DNA from: Mesorhizobium sp. YM1C-6-2
GTDB taxonomy: Bacteria; Pseudomonadota; Alphaproteobacteria; Rhizobiales; Rhizobiaceae
DNA length: 64,000 nucleotides
Reading direction: 5' to 3'
Assembly: GCF_003666685.1 (NCBI RefSeq)
Contig: NZ_RCIZ01000005.1
Span: 1 to 64,000, forward strand
Shown: positions 53,801 to 62,316 of the stretch, in pieces
How the letters are laid out: each line of letters starts with the position of its first letter
How positions within the stretch are numbered: the first letter of the stretch is position 1
Notes under the pieces: model-generated
The model's input: the letters and a program-made list of their open reading frames with translations, nothing else
Told to the model about the DNA's origin: nothing
Database searches by the model: none
Program-made: the position numbers and the translations under genes

Positions 53801-54943
53801 GCCGGTCGCCGGCTCGGCGGACAGGCGTACGTCGCGGACCGTCGTGTCGCCGGCCACGACGGCCGGCAGATTGACCTCGAGCGTTCCCGGTATCGAGGGT
53901 TTCGGCAGGTCGAGCAGCGCTTCCTGCAGCGCCGCAAGCCGCTCGGCCAGCGTCAGGCCGCTGCCGGATGCGTCGACGCCGATCGCCTCGTCGAAGCGCA
54001 CCTGCGCCCCGTTGAGCGACAGGGCGAAGCGCGGCTCGGCCCCGAACTCGACGAACCCCTTGCCGTCGGCCGAGTACGGATTGTCGAGCGGCCCCGTCTC
54101 GAAGCGGAACGGGTCGAGCGCCAGCCGTTCGTTGTCGAGCGCGAACTTGCCCTTGATGCGGAAACCGGGGCCCTTTGCCGCCGGCGGCGGCGCTTCGCCC
54201 TCGACCTGGTCGCGGCGCGCCGCCAGGTGAAAGTCACCGGCATATTTCGCCGCCGCGCCGCCGTCGAAGCGCAGTTCGCCGTCTGATTCGATCGAGACCT
54301 TCTGCACCTCGGGCTCGGCCTGTATTCGGAGCCGCATGGCGCCGTTGCTGGCCTGGCCGGTGTTGACCGTCACCGCCGTGCGCAGGCCGTCGACGCGCAT
54401 CGAACCGATCATGCGCCACGGACCTGCGATCGAGCGGGCCGACACCTCCGTGTTGATCTCGGTCAGCCGGTGCGTACGGCCGCTGGCGGCATGGCGCAGG
54501 CTCACCTGGCCTTCGGTGATGGTTAGCTTTTCGATCGAGATGGCGTTGAAGGGCGTGGAAGGCCGCACCGCCCAGTCGATCGCGCCGTCGGCCGCGACTT
54601 CGATCGTCGCCTTCGGCCGCACCAGGCGCATGTCGAAGATATGGAAGTCGCCGGAGAGCAGCGGCGCAAGCTCGGCGTCCATCGAGAAGGTCTCGGCGGT
54701 CATCGCCGGCTCGCCGTCCGGACCTCCTGCCACTTCGACGTCGGAGAAGGTCACCGACGGGAACGGTAGGATCGTCGCCGTCGCTTCCCCGTGCACGGTG
54801 ACCTTGCGCCCCAGTATGGCGCTCGCCTCGCGCTCGAAACCGGCACGGTAGCTCGACCATTCGACAAAGTAAGGGGCCACCAGCGCCGCAGTCAGCGCCA
54901 GCACGAAGAGTCCCCCGAAGATCACGAACAGCCGTGCCAGCAT
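50846..54943 (-). CDS. Giant AsmA-family protein with a long coiled-coil C-terminal tail
   Basis: 1365 residues. One N-terminal membrane anchor (LFVIFGGLFVLALTAALVAPYFVEW) is followed by about 1050 residues of AsmA-type beta-rich sequence (an early motif is RKVTVHGEATATILPFPSVTFSDVEV, and a repeated beta-taco pattern follows). AsmA-like proteins are thought to carry phospholipids across the periplasm. Residues ~1105-1320 are an unbroken Ala/Glu/Arg/Lys coiled coil with repeats of the EARLKAEAE kind, resembling TolA; a Pro-rich tail follows. The long coiled coil is unusual for the family. Confidence 0.92.
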   Translation of the reverse strand: MLARLFVIFGGLFVLALTAALVAPYFVEWSSYRAGFEREASAILGRKVTVHGEATATILPFPSVTFSDVEVAGGPDGEPAMTAETFSMDAELAPLLSGDFHIFDMRLVRPKATIEVAADGAIDWAVRPSTPFNAISIEKLTITEGQVSLRHAASGRTHRLTEINTEVSARSIAGPWRMIGSMRVDGLRTAVTVNTGQASNGAMRLRIQAEPEVQKVSIESDGELRFDGGAAAKYAGDFHLAARRDQVEGEAPPPAAKGPGFRIKGKFALDNERLALDPFRFETGPLDNPYSADGKGFVEFGAEPRFALSLNGAQVRFDEAIGVDASGSGLTLAERLAALQEALLDLPKPSIPGTLEVNLPAVVAGDTTVRDVRLSAEPATGGWTVKSLAATLPGRSTLEADGMLRTEGDFGFSGSLLLAVGQPSGFAAWVAQDVDDAIRRLPAAGFRADVDLTQERQAFSNLELGLGSATFRGEAERRQPLDAKPATVLKLSGGALDVDGLAAFASLFVSDVGVNRFADGDLDLEVKAGPVSAAGLTAQSVDTALRLREGLLEIDRLSIGDLAGATVSATGTVRDFPENPSGNIDASLIAVDLAPLLDAAAGRYGANVMVQALQARAAAYPGLFQDARLDVVATAAANDDGTTGIAASANGTAGGTALSATMSGSARPGQAADADVSVVLSGRNDDATELLALYGLPVLPLGLTGPGETDFSLKGKLSGEMATSASLRAGDFSTGFAGTARLADGGVAVKGAARLSAPDIEPWLMTASVALPAMGTGMRVELEADADYADGLLVLDRLTGTVNEGAVAGDLNAAVKSGKPHLTGQLTLDEMNLEPLAAMVLGEPALEGTGDGWSSVPFAPKVTAPFSAELGVSAATVTAGPAVSVYDASLALMLDDQSLRLSDVSGKLHGGALTGLFELKNNDGTGLLSAQMKLSGADIASALGDAGLRGSGDMSTALSASGKSVSGLVATLSGSGTAAFRSLVVDGVNPLALPQLIARADEFGKDIDAAKTAGFAPIVAGAGSFEADPGEAAFTVAAGVLRAPPLTLSNAAGRIEANLQTDFNTGEVSIDGTLTYEAGQEALVGSEPALRFSLQGPIRAPVRRFDSEPLAQFLTQRALETEQARVEGMQSALLEKQRLRREARYYAALQQEHDRATEAWRKEQEEARRKAEAEAEARRKAEEEARLKAEAEERERQAEAEKARLKAEAEARRAAEERARIAAEEARQQAEAAARLEAEAAAKLEAEEKARLEAEAKARREAEERARLEAEAAKREAEAAAKVEAETRARLAAEEKARQEERIRQERAARAIEEAARREAETAPPASGTENTPRPRADVGRPDAPPDAFAPLADDGFMRMLQGAP

Positions 54944-55059
54944 CGGTCCTGAAAGCGTGCCTGAAACCCGCCGCTAGTTTACCTGCATCGGCGTGTCGAT
55001 AAAGTGGCGATTTCAACGCAGTGCGGCGGGACGCGAAGAGCGCGCCCGACGCACCCGGC

Positions 55060-55584
55060 CTAGCGTGCGTCGCGCTTTGCCTGGGCCACGGCTGCGGCCT
55101 TGCGCTGGCGGCCGCGTTCCATCGGCCGGATCAGGCTTTTGCTCTTGCTGCTTTCGACGGCCCGCATGCCCGCATGCGCCCGGCGGGAGTTGAAATCGGC
55201 GGGGCGCTCGGCGGTCTTCTCCTTCTTGAGCGCAAGCGCATGTCGCGCGTTGTCGACAAGCTCGATTCGCGCCGCGAGCTGGCGCCGGCGCTCATGCTCG
55301 CCGTTGAGGCGGCGCATGCTCCTCGCCAATACGCCGAGCTTTACCCTGGTGCCGTCGTCCTTGGCCGCCGGCCGCGCTCCCTTCGGCGCTGCCTTGCCGC
55401 GCATCTCGCGACGTTTGCGGTTGGCTTCCGACTGCGCGCGGTCACGGCGCTCGCGCAGTGTCTTCAGGAGATCGCGCAGCTCGGCATCCGAAAGGTCCTG
55501 GACTGTCGGATGATAGGAGTTCTGGACGAGCGTCCATTCCTCGGCGCTCAGCGCCCGCTCTTCCTGTTTGCGCGAAATGGCCAT
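55060..55584 (-). CDS. Hypothetical basic helical protein, 174 residues
   Basis: A Lys/Arg-rich protein without membrane segments. The first 60 residues predict helices (EERALSAEEWTLVQNSYHPTVQDLSDAELRDLLKTLRERRDRAQSEA), with a central charged helix from 95 to 120 and a low-complexity basic end. The composition suggests nucleic-acid binding or coiled-coil contacts. No family recognised. Confidence 0.8.
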   Translation of the reverse strand: MAISRKQEERALSAEEWTLVQNSYHPTVQDLSDAELRDLLKTLRERRDRAQSEANRKRREMRGKAAPKGARPAAKDDGTRVKLGVLARSMRRLNGEHERRRQLAARIELVDNARHALALKKEKTAERPADFNSRRAHAGMRAVESSKSKSLIRPMERGRQRKAAAVAQAKRDAR

Positions 55585-55657
55585 ATCCGGGATTCCTCGC
55601 CTGACGATGCTGTCGGCACGAAGTGTCCGGCCAAATCACCCTGGGGTCAAGCTCGGC

Positions 55658-57088
55658 TCAGGAAGCCCTGTTTCCGGCGCCCGGCCAGATCTTGCCCGGA
55701 TTGAGAATGTTGTAGGGATCGAGCGCCGCCTTGATGGTGCGCATGACGTCGACGCCCTCGCGGCCGATCTCCCCTTCGATGAAGCCGATCTTGCCCTGCC
55801 CGATGCCGTGCTCGCCGGTGCAGGTGCCGTCCATGCGCTGCGCCCGCGCGTTGAGCCGGGCGCAGAACTCTTCGGCCAGCTCGATCTCCTTGGGATTGTC
55901 CATGTCCATCAGGACCATGGTGTGGAAATTGCCGTCGCCGACATGGCCGACGATCGGCGCGATCAGCCCCATCTCGGCGATGTCTGCCTCGGTCTCGGCG
56001 ATACATTCGGCCAGCCGGGAGATCGGCACGCAGACGTCGGTGGAAAGCCCGCGCGAGCCGGGGCGCAGTGTCAGCGACGCCCAGTAGGCGTCGTGGCGCG
56101 CCTTCCAGAGCTTGTTGCGCTCCTCCGCGACGCTGGTCCAGATGAACGGCCCGCCGCCGAACTCGCTGGCGATCTCGCCGAAGGATTCCGCCTGTTCGGC
56201 CACACTTGCATCGCTGCCGTGGAATTCGAGGAAGAGGCACGGCCCTTCGGGGTAGTCGAGCTTCGAATAGTTGATCAGCGCGCGCATCTGCAGCGCGTTG
56301 GCAAGTTCGATGCGCGCTACCGGGATGCCCATCTGGATGGTCGCGATCACTGCCTCGCAGGCCTGTTCGACGCTCGGGAACGGGCAGACGCCGCCCGAGA
56401 TCGCCTGCGGAATGCCGGCGAGCTTCAGCGTCAGCGAGGTGATGATGCCGAGCGTCCCCTCGGAGCCGACGATGAGCCGCGTCAGGTCGTAGCCGGCCGA
56501 GCTTTTCTTGGCGCGCTTGCCGGTGGTGACCACGCTGCCGTCGGCCATCACCGCCGTCAGCGACAGCACGTTCTCGCGCATTGTGCCGTAACGCACGGCA
56601 TTGGTTCCGGAAGCGCGCGTCGCCGCCATGCCGCCAAGGCTGGCGTTGGCGCCGGGATCGATTGGGAAGAACAGTCCGGTGTCGCGCAGGTAGTCGTTGA
56701 GTTCGTGCCGCGTCACCCCGGGCTCCACCGTGCAGTCGAGATCCTGCGGGTTGACCTCGATGACGCGGTTCATGCGCGAGGTGTCGAGCGAGATGCCGCC
56801 GCCCGGCGCGTTGACCGCGCCTTCGAGGGAGGTGCCCGTCCCGAAGGCGATCACCGGCACCCGGTGCTCGGCGCAGGCGCGCACGACCTCCTGCACCTCC
56901 TCCGTGCTCTCGGCGAACACGACGCCGTCCGGCGCCTGGTTCGGGATGTAGGTGGTGGTGTGCCCGTGCTGCTCGCAGATTGCCTGCCCGGTCTGCAGGC
57001 GCTCGCCGAAGCGCTGCTTCAGCACGCCGAGCACCGCGGCGATGCCGGCTTCATTGCGTTCCACTTTGTTGAGGTCGCTGAGAGCCAT
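55658..57088 (-). CDS. FAD-binding 2-hydroxy acid oxidase/dehydrogenase (D-lactate dehydrogenase cytochrome-like)
   Basis: 476 residues. N-terminal FAD_binding_4 domain (VVFAESTEEVQEVVRACAEHRVPVIAFGTGTSLEGAVNAPGGGISLD) and FAD-linked oxidase C-terminal domain (IVGHVGDGNFHTMVLMD, and the final DPYNILNPGKIWPG). This is the GlcD/Dld layout. It oxidises D-lactate or a related 2-hydroxy acid and passes electrons to a quinone or cytochrome. The substrate cannot be assigned with certainty. Confidence 0.94.
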   Translation of the reverse strand: MALSDLNKVERNEAGIAAVLGVLKQRFGERLQTGQAICEQHGHTTTYIPNQAPDGVVFAESTEEVQEVVRACAEHRVPVIAFGTGTSLEGAVNAPGGGISLDTSRMNRVIEVNPQDLDCTVEPGVTRHELNDYLRDTGLFFPIDPGANASLGGMAATRASGTNAVRYGTMRENVLSLTAVMADGSVVTTGKRAKKSSAGYDLTRLIVGSEGTLGIITSLTLKLAGIPQAISGGVCPFPSVEQACEAVIATIQMGIPVARIELANALQMRALINYSKLDYPEGPCLFLEFHGSDASVAEQAESFGEIASEFGGGPFIWTSVAEERNKLWKARHDAYWASLTLRPGSRGLSTDVCVPISRLAECIAETEADIAEMGLIAPIVGHVGDGNFHTMVLMDMDNPKEIELAEEFCARLNARAQRMDGTCTGEHGIGQGKIGFIEGEIGREGVDVMRTIKAALDPYNILNPGKIWPGAGNRAS

Positions 57089-57195
57089 GATTTCCTGCGC
57101 ATTTGGGCCAGCCCGGCCCTTGTTCTCCGGCTATGGACGCGTAGTGTCACCAGCGGCGCGGCTTGTCCAGCGTCCCAAGGAACAGGCCACGACCG

Positions 57196-57681
57196 ATGAC
57201 GACCATTGCCGCGCCCATCGTCTCCCGCACCATGGAGATCGAGAAGGACTGGATAGACTACAACGGCCACCTCAACATGGCCTACTACAACGTGCTCTTC
57301 GACCGCGGCTCGGACGAGGCCTTCGAGCTGATGGGCATGGGCCCGGCCTATGCGCGCGACCGCCGGCTCACCATCTACACGGCCGAAGCCCATGTCTGCT
57401 ACGTGCGCGAGTTGCATCTCGGCGACAAGGTGACCGTCAGCTTCAACCTCATCGACAATGACGAGAAGCGGCTGCGCGCCTACCAGGAGATCCGCCACGC
57501 CGACGGCTGGCTCGCGGCGACCTCCGAGACGCTCTCCCTCCATGTCGACATGAGCGGGCCGAAGGTCGCCCCCTTCCCGTCCGACGTGATGGCGCGCGTC
57601 GAGGCCATCCGCGCCGCCCACGCCGCCCTTCCCATGCCGGAGCGGGCCGGCCGCTCGATCGCCATCAAGCGCAAGCCCTGA
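57196..57681 (+). CDS. Hotdog-fold acyl-CoA thioesterase, carnitine-associated type
   Basis: 161 residues from the ATG at 57196. The pattern DWIDYNGHLNMAYYNVLFDRGSDEAFELMGM and RLTIYTAEAHVCYVRELHLGDKVTV is that of 4HBT-like hotdog proteins. The catalytic Asp is probably in DYNGHLN. Its closest named group is the thioesterase associated with carnitine 3-dehydrogenase, acting on betainyl-CoA; no carnitine genes are nearby. Confidence 0.9.
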   Translation: MTTIAAPIVSRTMEIEKDWIDYNGHLNMAYYNVLFDRGSDEAFELMGMGPAYARDRRLTIYTAEAHVCYVRELHLGDKVTVSFNLIDNDEKRLRAYQEIRHADGWLAATSETLSLHVDMSGPKVAPFPSDVMARVEAIRAAHAALPMPERAGRSIAIKRKP

Positions 57682-57852
57682 GCACGGCTCAGGGCGCCTG
57701 CCGCTATTGCGGCGATGCAACACCTTGCGGCCGAATTAACCTTTACAGTCCGTTAACGTGCAAAAGCCGCCAGGCCGCCATTGATCCCCGCCGACGACTC
57801 GGCAGAGATTTGCCAGCGTTCGGATCGGAGACCCGGGCGAAGGTGGCTTGGG

Positions 57853-58056
57853 ATGCAGATGAAGCAGGACATCGGGTTGGTTGCGCATCGGCTGGCGGAC
57901 GACCAGCGCATCAGCGACTATGATTTCTGGCGGGCGCTGAAGAACCTCGACAACGAGATCTACCGCAAGGCCGGCGAGCACCAGCCGATCCCGATCGAGA
58001 TGATCCGCTGGCGCGCCATCATCAAACAGGCCCGCTCGCGGCGGGGCGTCCACTAG
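57853..58056 (+). CDS. Small hypothetical protein, 67 residues
   Basis: Starts MQMKQDIGLVAHRLADDQR, then ISDYDFWRALKNLDNEIYRKAG; helical, no signal peptide. The ATG at 57853 is preceded by GAAGGTGG. The frame is preceded by about 170 bp without genes. Function unknown. Confidence 0.7.
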   Translation: MQMKQDIGLVAHRLADDQRISDYDFWRALKNLDNEIYRKAGEHQPIPIEMIRWRAIIKQARSRRGVH

Positions 58057-58095
58057 CCCGCCGCTCCTGCATGCGGCAACGCGGAATGGCTGCCG

Positions 58096-58971
58096 CTAAG
58101 CCAGCTTCTCCTTGAAGAAGGCGATCGTGCGGCCCCAGGCCAGGTCCGCTGCTGCCTTGTCGTAGCGCGCGGCCGAGGTGTCGTTGTTGAAGGCGTGCTG
58201 CGCGCCCTCGTAGATGTAGACGGTAAAATCCTTGCCAGCCGCTTCGAGCGCCGCCTTGTAGGCGTCGATACCGGCATTGATGCGCTCGTCCTGCCCCGCA
58301 TAATGCAAGAGCAGGGCCGCCTCGATCTTCGGCACGTCCGCCGCGTCCGCCTGGCGGCCGTAATAGGCGACGCCCGCCAGCAGGTCCGGCTCGGCGACGG
58401 CAAGGTTGTTGACCGCGCCGCCGCCCCAGCAGAAGCCCATCGCGCCGACCTTGCCGGTGCCGAGTTCATGGTTCTGGAGGAAGTCGACGGTGGCGACGCC
58501 ATCGACGACGACCTGCCCCGGATCCAGCTTGCCGATCATCTCGCGGGCCTTTTCCTCGTCGCCGGGCGTGCCGCCGAGCGGCGACAGATAGTCCGGCGCG
58601 AGCACCAGGAAACCTTCCAGCGCCACGCGGCGCGCCACATCCCTTATATGCGCGTTGAGCCCCCGGTTTTCGTGGATGACGATCACGGTCGGGAGCTTGC
58701 CGTTCTGGTCCGCCGGGTGGACGAGGTAGCCCGTCATCTCTTCCGTTGCGCCCGGCCAGCTCACGTCGGCGCCCTTCAGCCGGGGATCGTCGGCCGGCAC
58801 GATCTCGGCGGCCGCCGGATTGGCGGCGAGCAGTGGCGCGATCGTTGCCGCGGCCGCGCCGGAACCCGCGAGTTTCGTCAGCTTCTCCATGAAGCCACGG
58901 CGGTCGAGCGTGAGATGGGTGTATTCGTCATAGGCGTCGATCATCGCCTGGGTGATGTCGGGTCGGGTCAT
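58096..58971 (-). CDS. Tat-exported dienelactone hydrolase family protein
   Basis: 291 residues. An N-terminal RRGFMEKLTKLAGSGAAAATIAPLLAA segment looks like a twin-arginine leader after a 24-residue tail. The alpha/beta-hydrolase core is readable: IVIHENRGLNAHIRD, the nucleophile elbow GFCWGGG with Cys, Asp in AGQDERIN, His in GAQHAFNND. Such enzymes open dienelactones or other esters; the periplasmic location is inferred. Confidence 0.92.
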   Translation of the reverse strand: MTRPDITQAMIDAYDEYTHLTLDRRGFMEKLTKLAGSGAAAATIAPLLAANPAAAEIVPADDPRLKGADVSWPGATEEMTGYLVHPADQNGKLPTVIVIHENRGLNAHIRDVARRVALEGFLVLAPDYLSPLGGTPGDEEKAREMIGKLDPGQVVVDGVATVDFLQNHELGTGKVGAMGFCWGGGAVNNLAVAEPDLLAGVAYYGRQADAADVPKIEAALLLHYAGQDERINAGIDAYKAALEAAGKDFTVYIYEGAQHAFNNDTSAARYDKAAADLAWGRTIAFFKEKLA

Positions 58972-59253
58972 GTCGCTCCTCCTCCATTCCTCTGCGGCAG
59001 AACTAGTCCCGCCGTCGCCAGCGTCGAGTCACAGATGGGTGATGTAGCAGCAAGCGGCCGCTCCCGACAGGTGTTTGCCGATCAAGCAAAACGGACGTCC
59101 GGGCCCCCATTCAGGAAGTCGAAAGAAGCCTTCGGTTAGCTTTCTGCCTGGGCGGGTCTACCGGCCGCTTGGCCAAGTTGCCGGAAAACCGGCGTTATTG
59201 TATGCTGCCGCCAAACATCCGGCCGGATCACGGCCGTGCCGTGGAGGGGAACC

Positions 59254-59919
59254 ATGGAACTGAACCGTCGCGAACTGCTGCTCGGCGCAGCGGCCACGGC
59301 TGCTGTCGGCGCCGGCATCGTGCCCGCCGAGGCACAGAAGAAGACGTCCTGGTTCGCCGGAACCGCGGTCGACAACGGCGTCACCTTCAGGCTGACCAAC
59401 TTCGCCGTCATCGACAAGCGGTGGCACAAGCAGATGGTCAAGTACAAGTCGTCGGAGCCGGCCGGCACGGTCGTCGTCGATACCCGGCACCACTTCCTCT
59501 ACCTCATCATGGAGAACGGCACCGCCATCCGCTACGGCGTCGGCGTCGGCCGCGAGGGCTTCCAGTGGTTCGGACGCGCCAATATCGACCGCAAGGCGTT
59601 GTGGCCGAAGTGGACGCCGCCGCCGGAGATGCGCCAGCGCCAGCCCGACCTGCCCCTCTCCGTCGAAGGCGGCTCGCCGACCAACCCGCTCGGGCCGCGC
59701 GCCCTGTACCTTTTCAACAATGGCGGCGACACCGGCTACCGGCTGCATGGCACGCTCGAGCCGGGCAGCATCGGCAAGGACGTGTCATCCGGCTGCATCC
59801 GCATGTTCCCCGAACATGTGATCGACCTCTACCAGCGCTGCCCGATCGGAACGGCCACGCAGGTCCTGCCCCATATCGCGGACCGGGCGCCCCCGGTCGA
59901 CGACGTCCAGAACGGTTGA
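59254..59919 (+). CDS. L,D-transpeptidase (YkuD family), Tat-like leader
   Basis: 221 residues from the ATG at 59254, which has GGAGGGG upstream. Leader NRRELLLGAAATAAVGAGIVPAEA. The YkuD catalytic motif is YRLHGTLEPGSIGKDVSSGCIRM (His and Cys in the S-x-G-C-x-R box). It makes 3-3 cross-links in peptidoglycan or attaches lipoproteins; beta-lactam insensitive except for carbapenems. Eleven bases before the next gene, so probably an operon. Confidence 0.95.
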   Translation: MELNRRELLLGAAATAAVGAGIVPAEAQKKTSWFAGTAVDNGVTFRLTNFAVIDKRWHKQMVKYKSSEPAGTVVVDTRHHFLYLIMENGTAIRYGVGVGREGFQWFGRANIDRKALWPKWTPPPEMRQRQPDLPLSVEGGSPTNPLGPRALYLFNNGGDTGYRLHGTLEPGSIGKDVSSGCIRMFPEHVIDLYQRCPIGTATQVLPHIADRAPPVDDVQNG

Positions 59920-59929
59920 GCCAATAGAG

Positions 59930-60484
59930 ATGATCGTAGCTTTGAAGATGGCGAGGGCCGGCGTGTTCGCCGGCCTTTTGATGTTTGCCGCCTCGTGTTC
60001 CACCACCAGCGACGGGCTCACCCCGTCCAATCCGAGCGATACGCTCGCCTCGCAGGCGGGCGGCTACACCGATGACCCGGCTGCGGGCTTCGAGAACGTA
60101 AAGCCGGGCACGGAGGAGGACTTCATCCTTTCCGCTGGCCGGCGCATCTACTTCGCCGAGGGCTCCGCCACCCTCGACGAAACGGCGAGGGCGACGATCG
60201 ACAACCAGGTCGCCTTCCTGCAGAAATATCCAAAATGGTTCGCCAAGCTGCAGGGCTTCGCCGACGATCCCGGCGGCAATGCCAAGATGGTGCAGCTTTC
60301 GCAGCAGCGCGCCGACGCGGTGATGAACTACATGATATCAGGCGGCGTCGCGCCCAACCGCTTGTGGGCGAAGGGCTACGGCAAGGACCGCGAGGTGCGC
60401 TCCTGCAGCGAGCGCGCCTGCAAGGTGCAGAACCGCCGCGTCGTCACCAACCTGCGCCTGCAGCGCGAGGACAACGGCAGCTGA
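59930..60484 (+). CDS. OmpA-family peptidoglycan-associated lipoprotein
   Basis: 184 residues. A lipobox (LMFAASC) follows a short hydrophobic stretch. The C-terminal OmpA domain includes IYFAEGSATLDETARATIDNQVAFL, LQGFADDPGGNAKMVQLSQQRADAVMNYMI and CKVQNRRVVTNLR, related to Pal. It anchors the outer membrane to peptidoglycan; the neighbouring L,D-transpeptidase supports a cell-wall role. Two ATGs (59930, 59948) are possible starts. Confidence 0.9.
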   Translation: MIVALKMARAGVFAGLLMFAASCSTTSDGLTPSNPSDTLASQAGGYTDDPAAGFENVKPGTEEDFILSAGRRIYFAEGSATLDETARATIDNQVAFLQKYPKWFAKLQGFADDPGGNAKMVQLSQQRADAVMNYMISGGVAPNRLWAKGYGKDREVRSCSERACKVQNRRVVTNLRLQREDNGS

Positions 60485-60545
60485 TCCGCCTTCCTGCCCT
60501 CCTCGAACGCGGCTCCGGGACTCGTCAGACTGAACCTCTCAACGC

Positions 60546-60575
60546 CGTCATCCTCGGGCTTGTCCCGAGGATCTG
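60546..60575. repeat. Rhizobiales intergenic palindromic repeat
   Basis: The core CCTCGGG-cttgt-CCCGAGG is a 7-bp inverted repeat flanked by CGTCAT and ATCTG. This exact theme (CGTCATCCTCGGGCTTG...) is common between genes in Rhizobiales genomes, from my knowledge of those genomes. Only one copy is visible in this window. It also gives a hairpin after the lipoprotein gene. Confidence 0.6.
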
Positions 60576-60601
60576 CCGGCGCGAATCCCGATTGCTGTCG
60601 G

Positions 60602-61138
60602 CTATTGCTCCATGAAGCGGATGCGGTTGCCGAACGGGTCGATGACCTCGCATTCCAGCCCCCAGTCCTGCTTGTTCAGGCCCGGCCGGTTGTATTTGTA
60701 GTCCTTGCCGATCAGTGATTTCTGCCAGGCCTCGACGCCCTTCATGTAGACGACCGAGGTGCAGCCGGGACTGGCGTCGCCCGAATGCTCGGAGAGATGC
60801 AGCCGCATGCCGCCGAGCGACACCTGGCAGTAGAGCGGCGCGCCCGCGTGGAACCGGTGTTCCCAGTCGACGGTGAAGCCGAGGAAATCCCGATAGAACT
60901 CCATCGCCCGGGCCTCGTCGAAGATGCGCACGATCGGCACCGGCTGGCTAAACGAGATGCCATCGCTCGGGCCGGCCGCCTCCCTTTCCAGCCTGGCGGA
61001 CAAGATATTCCAGTTGTCGTAGCCGAACTGACGCGCGACGATCTCGAGCGCCTCGCTATGGCTGATATCGATATTCTTTTCGGCAAGCGACTGGCGGATG
61101 GACTTCGCCATCACCTTTGCGTCCTGTGCGGTTCGCAT
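60602..61138 (-). CDS. Glyoxalase/bleomycin-resistance superfamily protein with N-terminal helical domain
   Basis: 178 residues. Residues 1-55 form a separate helical part (AKSIRQSLAEKNIDISHSEALEIVARQFGYDNWNILSARLE); residues 65-178 make a vicinal-oxygen-chelate domain (VPIVRIFDEARAMEFYRDFLGFTVDWEHRF, HLSEHSGD, EVIDPFGNRIRF). The function could be drug binding or a lyase; metal ligands (His, Glu) are partly visible. Confidence 0.88.
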   Translation of the reverse strand: MRTAQDAKVMAKSIRQSLAEKNIDISHSEALEIVARQFGYDNWNILSARLEREAAGPSDGISFSQPVPIVRIFDEARAMEFYRDFLGFTVDWEHRFHAGAPLYCQVSLGGMRLHLSEHSGDASPGCTSVVYMKGVEAWQKSLIGKDYKYNRPGLNKQDWGLECEVIDPFGNRIRFMEQ

Positions 61139-61422
61139 GGTTTTCGATCCTCTTCGGCAGGCGAAAGCGTCATCGATGTCCGCATTGCCGATGCCTTCGC
61201 CCTGACGGAAGGGATCAGACTCGAGAGAAGCGACGCATTCGCCATACCCTTGCGGGCGCGGACTGCCGGCTGCGTCGAGCCGGCGTCACGCTAGCCCAGC
61301 ACAACCTCAAGCGTCAATTCGGCCACATTATCCCGACCTCGCAAATCGCAGGCGTGCCTTGACTTGCGTTTCCCCCACCCCCCAAGATGCCGACCGTATC
61401 CAAAGTTCGGGCGCGGGGGAAA

Positions 61423-62265
61423 ATGAAGAAAATTTCAAATATACTGGTTGGACAACTTTTCCTTCTTGTCCTTTGGTTCGGCCCGGGACTGGTTTCCGAA
61501 ACCGCTGCACAAGAGCAACCGACACTCCAGAGCATCAATGACATCAATGGATTTCACGATTTCTTCGCCGCAATAAAGCGGTCGTTCCACGACGGTTTCG
61601 ACGAGTTTTCGGGGCCAAAGCCCGAGAAGTTGGTGGATGCGTGGGCCGTAGCATCTGAAGAGGCATTCAACGCGGACCGGCTAGTCGCGGCCGTGGAGGC
61701 GCGGATGGCAGGCAAACTGACCGATGCGGAACTTCGTGAGCTCTACGGGTACTTTTCATCACCCTTAGGTCTCAAGGTGAGTGCTCTGGAGATCGCCAAC
61801 GCGAAGGCGGGCGACACAAAAGCCAGGGAAGTTGAAGGCCAGCGTATCTTCAAGGATTTGGCGGCGAAGGATCCTGAACGCGTGGCGCTGTACAACCGTA
61901 TGCTCGAAGGACTCGGCGCCATCGATTTTGCCGAAGTTGTCACCCTGAACATGACCTACGGCATGGTGGCCGGAATGTTTGCCGCAGCGGAAACGCCGGT
62001 AACCGACGAGGTTATGCTTGCTTTGGTCAAACAAGCGACTGCGGACATACGGCAAACCGCCGAAAAGATCATCCAGGCAGACACCGCAATAACCTATCGC
62101 GATCTGCCGGGCGAAGAACTTGAGAAGCATGTGGAATTTCTCGAAACACCAGCCGGCACACGCTACTACGAACTCAGTCTGCAAGCTGTCGACCAGGTCT
62201 TGAGCAAGGAAGCGCGTGATTTCGGCAGCCGCCTTTTCGCTGCGCTGGGAATGCGCAAGGCATAG
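61423..62265 (+). CDS. DUF2059 domain-containing exported protein
   Basis: 280 residues from the ATG at 61423. Signal peptide ILVGQLFLLVLWFGPGLVSETAAQ. Two DUF2059-like repeats: ELRELYGYFSSPLGLKVSALEI and ELEKHVEFLETPAGTRYYEL. The N-terminal part is less GC-rich than neighbours. The family is periplasmic and of unknown role. Confidence 0.88.
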   Translation: MKKISNILVGQLFLLVLWFGPGLVSETAAQEQPTLQSINDINGFHDFFAAIKRSFHDGFDEFSGPKPEKLVDAWAVASEEAFNADRLVAAVEARMAGKLTDAELRELYGYFSSPLGLKVSALEIANAKAGDTKAREVEGQRIFKDLAAKDPERVALYNRMLEGLGAIDFAEVVTLNMTYGMVAGMFAAAETPVTDEVMLALVKQATADIRQTAEKIIQADTAITYRDLPGEELEKHVEFLETPAGTRYYELSLQAVDQVLSKEARDFGSRLFAALGMRKA

Positions 62266-62316
62266 CCTCACGTTCGAAGCTGGCCTTTCCCTTCCGAATC
62301 ACTACATTCGGAACAA

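Noticed and set aside
51029-54286. 1085-codon plus-strand frame
   Set aside because: Antisense shadow of the AsmA gene in GC-rich DNA; the composition is Arg/Gly/Leu-rich without motifs.
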